Origin: CAG-791 sp002394525
Lineage (GTDB): Bacteria; Bacillota; Clostridia; Lachnospirales; Lachnospiraceae
Reading direction: 5' to 3'
Assembly: GCA_946536955.1 (NCBI GenBank)
Contig: CAMNFJ010000046.1
Span: 1-17,339, forward strand
Length of the DNA stretch: 17,339 bases
Of this stretch, positions 1 to 5,987 are shown piece after piece (the stretch's first letter is position 1; each line of letters starts with the position of its first letter). The notes under the pieces are model-generated. The model made no database searches, was not told where the DNA came from, and was given only the letters and a program-made list of their open reading frames with translations. Both the position numbers and the translations under genes were made by a program.

Positions 1-22
1 AAGTCCCCTTTGTCTCCTGGAA

Positions 23-934
23 TCAGCAGATCTTTCCCTCGTTTTTTTCCTCCAGGACGCGGATGGCGTGGTAGGTATAGGTGGTGAAGGGAACCTCGAT
101 CCCGGCGGCCTTTGCCTTTTCCATCAGGACGCCGGCGAACATGTCGATCTCCGTGGGCCGGCCGGCGTCGATGTCCTGCAGGGTGGAGAAGCGGGCATCC
201 GGGCGGACGCGGCCGGGGCGGTTCTCGTCATACTGGACATTGTAGCCGTAGGCGGCGGCGACCAGGATAGCCTCCTCGAAGAGGCGGTCGTGGATATAGC
301 GCAGGTGGGGGCTGTCGACATAGGCCTCATAGCCCACACCAAAGATGGCCTGGGGAAGGTTGTTGCTGATGTTGAGGGAGAATTTCTGCCACTGCTCCCT
401 GCAGATCTCCGGGGAGAAGCGGTGATTGATGCCGGCCTGCGTCAGCAGCCGGTCCAGGGCCTCTGCCCTGGGTGTCTTTTCCGGTGTGTTCTTTTCGCCG
501 AAGATCAGGCCCTTTGCGTCCAGGTTGTAATCGATCCGGTTTCCGACCCGGGTGGACTGGATGATCATATAGGCGTTCAAAATATGTGATCCATCGACAG
601 TCCGGGCGATGATCTCCTCACTGTCGACGCCGTTGAGGGCGCTGACGATCGTGGTGTGGGGGGCGGTCATATGGCGCAGGTTGTCCAGGATCTCCGGCAG
701 GCCGCTGTACTTGGTGGCGACCAGGATGAGGTCCGCGCCGGCGGCCTCCTCCGGGGAGCAGACGGCAGGGACCACCTGCCGGCCGTTGATGACAAGGCCC
801 TCCCGGCGCAGGCGGTCCGCCCGTTCTCCTTTGGCGATCACGCAGAAATTGTCTCCCAGGACTTCGGTGAGTCCGTTGATGAAAAAGGCGCCGACGGCGC
901 CGGCCCCGATCAGGGCAGCAGTTCTGTATTCCAT
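23..934 (-). CDS. Ketopantoate reductase-family (ApbA/PanE-like) oxidoreductase
   Basis: This 303-residue protein has the layout of the 2-dehydropantoate 2-reductase family, which reduces 2-keto acids with NADPH in the cytoplasm. An N-terminal Rossmann motif GAGAVG lies at residues 10-15. A central ALNGV segment is near residue 99. A helical C-terminal half has the family's catalytic lysine region WQKFSLNISNN (Lys184, Asn188) and a TEIDMFAG stretch matching the conserved acidic substrate-binding segment. Length is normal. The start at 934 follows an AAAGGA-type site about 11 bases upstream. It is the last of three co-directional genes behind a tryptophan-type T-box leader, 109 bp downstream of a permease. 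The family has many members that do not make pantoate, and no panB, panC or panD is seen nearby, so I infer another 2-keto acid or related carbonyl substrate and give no symbol. Confidence 0.85.
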   Translation of the reverse strand: MEYRTAALIGAGAVGAFFINGLTEVLGDNFCVIAKGERADRLRREGLVINGRQVVPAVCSPEEAAGADLILVATKYSGLPEILDNLRHMTAPHTTIVSALNGVDSEEIIARTVDGSHILNAYMIIQSTRVGNRIDYNLDAKGLIFGEKNTPEKTPRAEALDRLLTQAGINHRFSPEICREQWQKFSLNISNNLPQAIFGVGYEAYVDSPHLRYIHDRLFEEAILVAAAYGYNVQYDENRPGRVRPDARFSTLQDIDAGRPTEIDMFAGVLMEKAKAAGIEVPFTTYTYHAIRVLEEKNEGKIC

Positions 935-994
935 AGCAGTAATAGTCCTTTCGAGCCGGGTCTGTGCCCGCGATGAAGTATAAATGTTTTTGCG

Positions 995-1032
995 AAACGC
1001 AGGGGTCTGCCGGGAGACCGCCTGCGTTTTTT
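995..1032. terminator. GC-rich hairpin between permease and ketoreductase genes
   Basis: An inverted repeat AAACGCAGG/CCTGCGTTT encloses GGTCT/AGACC around a 6-base loop. The T-run lies on the plus-strand side (1027-1032), so it would terminate plus-strand transcripts best. On the minus strand, in the direction of the operon, it has only TTT followed by CGC, so partial termination or RNA 3'-end protection between the two genes is more likely. Confidence 0.45.
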
Positions 1033-1043
1033 CGATTCAGGCA

Positions 1044-2189
1044 TCAGGCGCTCTTTGTGTCAAAGCGTGTGACGATCATATGAATGATGTAGGGGATCAG
1101 GATGACCGGGATCGCCAGATAGGCGATGGTGGAGTAGGCCCTCTGGATCAGGGTCAGGAGGCCGAACTGGGCGATGCCGAAGTCCACCAGGCAGCAGCAG
1201 AGGGCGATGATGACGGTCTTGAGGATCGGCTGGCCGAGGTCGGTCTTTGCCTTCTCCTCCGGTGACTCGATCGCGTTGCCGATGCGGCGGACCATGGCGG
1301 CCACCATGTTGACGGCCGTGGTCACGGCGCCCAGGATGATCAGGACGGAGATCAGGGGGGTCAGGACCGCGGCGCCGACACCCTGCTGGACCATGAAGAG
1401 GGTGGGGACGGAGGCGGACGTCATATCGGGATCGGTGTAAACGCTCATCAGGCCCAGGACGACGATGACCATGAGGGCGGAATTGATGATCCAGCCGATC
1501 AGCATGCTCTTTCCGGCGTCCTTTGGCTTTTCAAAGACCTTGCCGTGCTGGACAAAGACGGCGACGTTGCAGAGCTGGAAGGTCCCGTAGAGGAAGGCCG
1601 AGTAGAGGGCCTTTGTGAAGGGGACCGGCTCCGCCTGCATGGCGGCCGCGGCATCGCGGATCCCGGCCAGGTTGGTCAGGATGTTGGGGACATAGACGGC
1701 GATCAGGCTGACGATGATGACGATGGACAGGACCGAGGAGACCCTGCGGACCAGGTCGGTCCCGAAGATGGCCACGATGAAGATAAAGATACCGATCAGC
1801 AGAGTGCAGACCAGGTAGGGGAGTCCCGTGACCTGGCTCAGCGTCGCGCCGCCCGTGGCAAAGGCAACGGCCGGGGCCACGCACATGACAACGATGTAGA
1901 GAAATTCAAAGAGGTTGGAGAAGACCGGCGCAAACCTGCCGTAGAAGCTGTTGTTGTAGGACCGGTAATCGTAGACCTCATGCTTTCTGGCATAGCGCAG
2001 ACAGTAGCTGAAAAAGAAGGCGTTGTAGGCCATGGCCAGGACCGGCATGATCAGACACCAGATCCCGAACCGCAGATAATAGGAATAGAGCTGGGCGCCG
2101 GACGCAAAGCCGCCGCCGAAGTGGGTCGTGAACCAGACAAAGGCCACGCCCATGATCAGGGATGCGGGTGTCTTTTTATTGGTTGACAT
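1044..2189 (-). CDS. YkvI-like membrane permease, APC/LeuT-fold
   Basis: A 381-residue, strongly hydrophobic protein with about ten predicted transmembrane segments. The N-terminal stretch FGGGFASGAQLYSYY resembles the unwound first helix (GAGFASGQE-type) of the YkvI family, which belongs to the amino acid-polyamine-organocation/LeuT-fold transporters. Family substrates are mostly unknown. Charged loops sit near residues 60-80 (YARKHEVYDYRSYNN) and 300-318 (RRIGNAIESPEEKAK). The start at 2189 has a strong AGGAGG site. It lies 97 bp downstream of the alcohol dehydrogenase-family gene and 109 bp upstream of the ketoreductase gene, all in one direction, so the three are probably one transcript. 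Control by a tryptophan T-box suggests, as inference only, import or export of tryptophan or a related aromatic compound. Confidence 0.8.
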   Translation of the reverse strand: MSTNKKTPASLIMGVAFVWFTTHFGGGFASGAQLYSYYLRFGIWCLIMPVLAMAYNAFFFSYCLRYARKHEVYDYRSYNNSFYGRFAPVFSNLFEFLYIVVMCVAPAVAFATGGATLSQVTGLPYLVCTLLIGIFIFIVAIFGTDLVRRVSSVLSIVIIVSLIAVYVPNILTNLAGIRDAAAAMQAEPVPFTKALYSAFLYGTFQLCNVAVFVQHGKVFEKPKDAGKSMLIGWIINSALMVIVVLGLMSVYTDPDMTSASVPTLFMVQQGVGAAVLTPLISVLIILGAVTTAVNMVAAMVRRIGNAIESPEEKAKTDLGQPILKTVIIALCCCLVDFGIAQFGLLTLIQRAYSTIAYLAIPVILIPYIIHMIVTRFDTKSA

Positions 2190-2242
2190 GGTTTCCTCCT
2201 TATATTTTGAATCTGATGATCCTGCAGGTTCAGAGCTTTTTA

Positions 2243-2286
2243 TGACGGATCCCTATTGTTGACGGATCCTTATTACTGACGGATCC
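2243..2286. repeat. Three 17-bp tandem repeats
   Basis: TGACGGATCC occurs three times at exact 17-bp spacing (2243, 2260, 2277) with variable AT-rich 7-bp spacers, directly after the stop codon of the dehydrogenase gene. The period is not a multiple of three and no reading frame uses it. It may have arisen by slippage. No terminator is seen in this gap. Confidence 0.8.
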
Positions 2287-3390
2287 TTACCGCGCCGCTG
2301 CGGCACGAAGGTCCGCGAAGGCACGGACCAGCATTTCGCGGGTGATGGGATAGGGGTTGTGGTCGATGTCCGGCATGGCCAGGGCCTTGTCGATAACCGC
2401 GTCGGTGTCTGCCTCTGTCAGGCCCAGGTCCTCCAGGCGGACCGGCAGTCCCACGGACCGGCTGAAGGCCAGCATGCGGTCAAAGACCTGCCTGTAGGAC
2501 GTGTCGATCTGGGACTCGATCAGGAGCAGGGCCAGGACGCCGAAGGACACGATCTCTCCGTGCAGGTGCTTGTGCTCCACCTCCGGATAGGAGGTCAGGC
2601 CGTAGTTGATGGCGTGGGCCAGGCCCGTGTTGTAGTCGATGATCTTGTCCTTGGTGACCAGGATCGAGGTCAGGGCAGTCGTCACATTGATGGCCAGGAC
2701 GATGTTTTCCAGGGCGGAAGAGGCAATTCCTGCCTCATTGTCTCTGAGCGCCTGTTCCCCGTATTTGAGGACGGGATCCAGGCACATGCGGCTGATCGTC
2801 ACGCCCAGGCCCACATAGTGGCTGAGTTCCTCGCCCCGGGAGGACATGTCCGCCTCGAAAAACTTGGCGTAGGTGTCCCCCATGCCCGCCCACATATAGC
2901 GGGAGGGAGCGTCGGCAATGATGTCCAGGTCCAGGAAGGTGTGAAGGGGCGGCCTGGTGATGAAAAAGGGCCTGAGAAAGCTTCCGTCCGGGTGGTACAT
3001 GATGGAGACGCTGGTGCAGCCGGCGCAGTTGGAGGTGATCGTCGGAAAGGCGAAGACGGCCTTGTTGATCTCTTCGCCCAGGGCCTTGACCGTGTCGGTG
3101 ACCTTGCCGCCGCCGACGGCAAACAGGAGCTTTGCCTCCCGGACGGCCGGAGCGGCCGCCAGCATTTCCATATTTTCATAGGAGCACTCGCCGCCGTACC
3201 AGAGGACGCCGGTGATCGAGATGCCGCCCTCCCGGCAGGCCCGCTCCAGTTTTTCCTGCGCGGCCGCCAGGGCCTTGTGCCCGCCGATGATCACGGCGCT
3301 GGTTCCGTAGTCCCTGCAGACCTTTCCTACCTTTTCATATACATCGTGTCCGATCGTGTAGCAGGGAAAATACATGCTGTAGCCTTCCAT
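2287..3390 (-). CDS. Iron-containing alcohol dehydrogenase-family protein, GldA-like
   Basis: A 367-residue protein of the iron-dependent alcohol dehydrogenase/glycerol dehydrogenase fold. The nucleotide-binding GGGKVTD is at residues 93-99. The metal ligands expected from GldA are present as Asp172 (AGMGD), His259 (GLAHAIN) and His277 (HKHLHGE). The family reduces or oxidises alcohols and carbonyls with NAD(P) in the cytoplasm. An upstream in-frame ATG at 3474 exists, but it lies inside the T-box/terminator structure. The ATG at 3390 has an AGGAGA site seven bases upstream and starts where the family does, so it was chosen. It is first in the operon and directly follows the T-box terminator. 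The exact substrate cannot be told: glycerol, sn-glycerol-1-phosphate and other polyol or keto substrates occur in relatives. Confidence 0.88.
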   Translation of the reverse strand: MEGYSMYFPCYTIGHDVYEKVGKVCRDYGTSAVIIGGHKALAAAQEKLERACREGGISITGVLWYGGECSYENMEMLAAAPAVREAKLLFAVGGGKVTDTVKALGEEINKAVFAFPTITSNCAGCTSVSIMYHPDGSFLRPFFITRPPLHTFLDLDIIADAPSRYMWAGMGDTYAKFFEADMSSRGEELSHYVGLGVTISRMCLDPVLKYGEQALRDNEAGIASSALENIVLAINVTTALTSILVTKDKIIDYNTGLAHAINYGLTSYPEVEHKHLHGEIVSFGVLALLLIESQIDTSYRQVFDRMLAFSRSVGLPVRLEDLGLTEADTDAVIDKALAMPDIDHNPYPITREMLVRAFADLRAAAAR

Positions 3391-3414
3391 AATCTCTCCT
3401 TTTTTTATAAAAAC

Positions 3415-3452
3415 AAAAAACCCGTCCCTGCATGTCTCAATGCTGGGACAGG
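3415..3452 (-). terminator. T-box leader intrinsic terminator
   Basis: CCTGTCCC pairs with GGGACGGG, and an inner GCAT/ATGC stem follows after one A on each side. A run of six T follows. The 5' arm overlaps the 3' arm of the T-box antiterminator, so the two folds are mutually exclusive. It ends 25 bases before the dehydrogenase start codon. Confidence 0.92.
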
Positions 3453-3708
3453 TTCCATAAACCTGCGGTGCCACCCGGCCTGGTAAAAAATACCCACTCT
3501 GCGCGTACTGACATACGCCTGCTGTTTTTCACGGAGTGCCGTCTCCGTCTCGCATACACGGGCTGTCTGTGATCTCATGAATATACCAGACAGTCTTTCT
3601 GCTCGCCCTCGGAAGTCCATTCAACTGCTCATCACCTGCCGTGCTCCCACCATCCACAGCTCTCTGGGAGGATCATGATCCAGCCTACTCACTCTTCGTC
3701 AACGGTTT
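3415..3708 (-). promoter_or_regulatory. T-box riboswitch leader, predicted tRNA-Trp specific
   Basis: On the minus strand the conserved T-box core GGGTGGCACCGCAGG lies at 3476-3462. Its 3' side can pair GCAGGTT with AACCTGT and GGG with CCC around the 7-base bulge UGGCACC, forming the antiterminator. Stem I shows AGTA (3689-3686) opposite GAA (3622-3620), the specifier-loop E motif. GGCTG/CAGTT pairs directly above it, and the AGAGAGC element and a GCTGTG/CACGGC apical stem are present. The triplet right after GAA is UGG at 3619-3617, followed by A, so the codon read is tryptophan. UGGC in the bulge pairs with an NCCA end having G at position 73, as in bacterial tRNA-Trp. Uncharged tRNA-Trp is therefore predicted to switch on the downstream operon. 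Confidence 0.93.
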
Positions 3709-3714
3709 ACAGAC

Positions 3715-3742
3715 AGTCTAGCATCTGTTTTTCGAAAAAGCA
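3715..3742 (-). promoter_or_regulatory. Probable promoter of the T-box operon
   Basis: On the minus strand, TTGCTT (3742-3737) and TAGACT (3720-3715) are 16 bases apart, and TGC just before the -10 box gives an extended -10. Transcription would begin near 3708, right at the base of T-box stem I. The fit to consensus is moderate, and the position is the main support. Confidence 0.5.
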
Positions 3743-4073
3743 ATCGGTTTTTTCAAGGACGGACATAGTCTTTTTTGCCGGTCCGGTATTTTTTGACAGA
3801 ACGGTCATTTTTTACGGAACGGCATTTTACCTATAAGGGTTGCAGCCCTCTATGCCTGTTCCGTCTCTCTATGCCTGTTTGCGGGAGGCCGCGCTCAGAC
3901 AGGTTGGTTCCATTGCCATAAACATTTTTCTTCGCATGAATAGAGATGCAGAAGGGATTTTTTATGTTAAAACGAAGTAAAATGTTTGAATTTGTGACAC
4001 TTTTGTGATAGAGAAGTATTACAATGGAAGACAGATAAAGTCAATCGGATATTTATCCGCAGCATCAATCATC
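3743..4073. other. Intergenic region between divergent units
   Basis: No gene is seen here. It holds several T-runs, a 13-bp direct repeat CTCTATGCCTGTT at 3848 and 3867, and a weak plus-strand promoter-like pair TTGTGA (3992-3997) and TATTAC (4017-4022) with a long 19-base spacer that may serve the PepSY gene. The base composition is more AT-rich than the neighbouring genes. Confidence 0.5.
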
Positions 4074-4087
4074 AAAGGAGGTACAAA

Positions 4088-4348
4088 ATGAGTGATCTTA
4101 ACAAACTGAACGAGCAGGCTCTTGAGCAGGTAGCAGGCGGCCAGATCACACCGGACGAGGCCATTGAAGCTGCACTGAAACACGCTAATCTGAAAAAGGA
4201 TGATGTCATGATGAAAAAGGCCAAGATCGATCATGAGGACGGCGGCCTGGTCTACGAGGTGGAGTTCTTCCACAACGGCATCGAATATGAGTATGACATT
4301 GATCCCAAGAACGGCGCTATTCTGAAGGTTGACAAGGATTTTGATTAA
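4088..4348 (+). CDS. PepSY-domain small protein with double-glycine leader
   Basis: An 86-residue protein. Residues 1-18 (MSDLNKLNEQALEQVAGG) look like a double-glycine leader of the bacteriocin/ComC type, with the LNEQxLEQVxGG pattern and GG at 17-18. Such leaders are cut by C39 peptidase-containing ABC exporters. The remaining 68 residues form one PepSY unit: ITPDEAIEAALKHA, then LVYEVEFFHNGIEYEYDID, then NGAILKVDKDFD. PepSY units are usually found outside the membrane, some as peptidase inhibitors or propeptides. The mature part would be acidic, with no Sec signal and no membrane segment. AAAGGAGGT sits six bases before the ATG. No C39 exporter, modification enzyme or second peptide is in the window. 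I infer secretion, and the function is unknown. Confidence 0.85.
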   Translation: MSDLNKLNEQALEQVAGGQITPDEAIEAALKHANLKKDDVMMKKAKIDHEDGGLVYEVEFFHNGIEYEYDIDPKNGAILKVDKDFD

Positions 4349-4395
4349 TGCTCAGGCTCCGGCCTGAATATCAAAAAACAGATCTGCTGTTCAGT

Positions 4396-4425
4396 TTGAA
4401 ATCATATAAATTGAAATTATATAAA
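4396..4425. repeat. 15-bp AT-rich tandem duplication
   Basis: Two adjacent copies of TTGAAATNATATAAA, differing at one base, lie in the 3' region after the PepSY gene. No function is apparent. Confidence 0.7.
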
Positions 4426-4532
4426 GCAGAGTCTGTTATAGCCTGCCCGCCATAAACAGAGGCAGAGTCCTATAATAGAACGGAAGTGACCGCTCACAGG
4501 CCGGGCGCCTGTGGACATATCAGATGATAAAG

Positions 4533-4575
4533 CAGCCGCAAGAGATGACAGGTTTCATCTCTTGCGGCTGATTTT
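4533..4575. terminator. Long perfect hairpin between convergent genes
   Basis: A 16-bp perfect stem (CAGCCGCAAGAGATGA at 4533-4548 with its complement at 4555-4570) closes a 6-base loop. ATTTTC follows on the plus strand and CTTTATC on the minus strand. It lies between the convergent PepSY and fibronectin-III genes and most likely ends both transcripts, although the T-runs are short. Confidence 0.7.
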
Positions 4576-4610
4576 CAATCAGGTCAATTTGTGCCCCGCA
4601 TCATCATTTA

Positions 4611-5312
4611 TTATTGGAAGCGGAAGGTTCCGGTGTAGTAGCTGGCCGAGGGCACGGGGACGGTGCAGAAGACACCGTTATGTCTGCGCCGGGTCACGAT
4701 CCGGAAGTAATAGTTGGTATACTTTTTCAGGTTGGCGCCGCGGTATTTTTTGACATCTGCGGTGCGGGAGGTTGCACTGGTGGAGGTGGACTGGTTCCAG
4801 ACCCAGGTTCCTTTGGGATTGGTGGTCAGAAAGACGTTGTAGCCGTTGCATCCGTAGATGATGTCCCAGGTGATCCTCATCTGCAGGTTATTGGCATTTG
4901 AACTCACCACCTTCACGGAGTAGTCATCGGGAGAGGGGGTGATGAAGGCGATGTTGGACCAGGGGCCATAAGATTTGCCCTTGGATGTGTTTTTGAAGGC
5001 GCGGACCTTGACCTGGGCGACATGATCGTCCTCGAGGTCTCTGAGCGTGGCCCGGGTAGTGGTCTTGCCCCAGTTCTTGTAGCGGGCGTGGCTGCCGTTG
5101 GTCCAGCAGACCAGGGTCTGGTAGCCGTCAGCGCCGGTCACCTTGTTCCACTGGATGACGCAGTCATCGAAATCATCCTTCTCAACCCACCTGACGAAGC
5201 GGCAGTTTCCGGGCTTTGCCAGGGCGGCCTCGGCGTTCAGGGCAGGGGCAAAGCCTGTCAGCAGAATGGCTGCCATGAGGAGCGAAGTTATGCGCCCAAG
5301 TACCTTTTTCAT
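4611..5312 (-). CDS. Secreted fibronectin type III-like protein
   Basis: A 233-residue protein beginning with a clear Sec signal peptide: MKKVLGR, a hydrophobic core LLMAAILLTGFAPAL, and a likely cut around NAEAA (residues 26-30). The mature part has two consecutive beta-sandwich repeats of fibronectin type III character. The first is about residues 38-125 (CVIQWNKVTGADGYQTLV and VKVRAFKN). The second is about 130-233 (MRITWDIIYGCNGYNVFL and YYFRIVTRR). Both show the W-x-G-Y-x-V pattern typical of the domain. No LPxTG, lipobox or enzymatic domain is seen, so it should be released or loosely bound to the surface. A longer frame reaches 5402, but the ATG at 5312 has AAAGGAGG upstream and starts the signal peptide. 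No confident promoter was found in 5313-5498. It converges with the PepSY gene. Confidence 0.85.
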   Translation of the reverse strand: MKKVLGRITSLLMAAILLTGFAPALNAEAALAKPGNCRFVRWVEKDDFDDCVIQWNKVTGADGYQTLVCWTNGSHARYKNWGKTTTRATLRDLEDDHVAQVKVRAFKNTSKGKSYGPWSNIAFITPSPDDYSVKVVSSNANNLQMRITWDIIYGCNGYNVFLTTNPKGTWVWNQSTSTSATSRTADVKKYRGANLKKYTNYYFRIVTRRRHNGVFCTVPVPSASYYTGTFRFQ

Positions 5313-5498
5313 ATTTTTCCTCCTTTTCTTTATCTGCGTGTTGACGACAGTGTTACGTATATCCGTCACAAAAAGTCGGGAAATCAAAAAGCTCCACACC
5401 ATATTGCGTGATTCTATTTTAAGACCCTATTATTAAAAAAAGATTAGAATGTTTCTTAACAATCCCGCGGGCCGGTGGAGACCCTATCCGGAGCTGAC

Positions 5499-5527
5499 TT
5501 GACATTTGCTGAAAGGCGAAATAATAT
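5499..5527 (+). promoter_or_regulatory. Strong sigma-A type promoter upstream of dapL
   Basis: A perfect TTGACA (5499-5504) and TAATAT (5522-5527) are separated by 17 bases. Transcription should begin near 5534. The first structure met is the hairpin at 5563-5600. Confidence 0.8.
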
Positions 5528-5562
5528 GTAGAAAATCACGTTTGATTATCTTAGTCCAGGGC

Positions 5563-5600
5563 AAAGGCGCCGGGGGATGTTTATTCCCGTGCGCCTTTTT
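5563..5600 (+). terminator. Early intrinsic terminator or attenuator in the dapL leader
   Basis: AAAGGCGC (5563-5570) pairs with GCGCCTTT (5591-5598), with an inner GGGA/TCCC stem and a loop around ATGTTTAT. The T-run belongs to the 3' arm (TTTTT at 5596-5600). It lies only about 30 bases after the predicted start of transcription, so the promoter makes either a short RNA of about 65 bases or an attenuated dapL message. No antiterminator fold or ligand-binding motif was recognised. Confidence 0.7.
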
Positions 5601-5610
5601 GCGCGTTAGC

Positions 5611-5925
5611 AATGAGCCATGCGCGGACAGGATGCCAAACGTCCGACGAGAGCGGAGCTCTCAGGAGGACGGATGGAAGCCTGCCCGCATACGGCGAATG
5701 CCGCGACATCACGTAAACCCGAAGGGGTTACGTGATGTCGGCATGGCGAAATGTAAAAAATGAGCCATGCGCGGACAGGATGCCAAACGTCCGACGAGAG
5801 CGGAGCTCTCAGGAGGACGGATGGAAGCCTGTCCGCATACGGCGAATGCCGCGGCATCACGTAAACCCGAAGGGTTTACGTGATGCCGGCATGGCGAAAT
5901 GTAAAAAATGAGCCATGCGCGGACA
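5611..5925. repeat. 148-bp structured tandem repeat, 2 copies plus stub
   Basis: Two copies (5611-5758, 5759-5906) at an exact 148-bp period are followed by a 19-bp start of a third copy (5907-5925). Each unit can form two hairpins. The first has outer GCGGACAGG/CCTGTCCGC and inner GAGAGC/GCTCTC stems. The second is a 16-bp stem with a GAA loop (5705-5739 and 5853-5887). GCCATGC near the unit start is complementary to GCATGGC near its end. The copies differ at four bases, all within stems, and copy 2 is perfectly paired. Open frames on both strands repeat with the unit and look non-coding. It sits between the dapL promoter/terminator and the dapL start. Confidence 0.9.
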
Positions 5926-5987
5926 AAAAATTGTGTGTCGGTATACGTCAGAGCGGACGATGCGGCAGGAAAGGAGAAATTCAAACC

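Noticed and set aside
3391..3474. N-terminal extension of the dehydrogenase to an ATG at 3474
   Set aside because: It would start inside the T-box core and read through the terminator. The ATG at 3390 has a proper ribosome binding site and matches the family start.
3405..3620. Minus-strand open frame of 71 codons over the T-box leader
   Set aside because: It lies entirely within the folded T-box and terminator, has no good ribosome binding site, and its sequence is explained by the RNA structure.
4352..4367. TCAGGC/GCCTGA hairpin after the PepSY stop as its terminator
   Set aside because: The stem is short and followed by ATATCAAAAAA rather than T-rich sequence on the plus strand. The hairpin at 4533 is a better candidate.
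5611..5925. 148-bp repeats as a CRISPR array
   Set aside because: Unit length is far too long, there are no unique spacers, and no cas genes are present.
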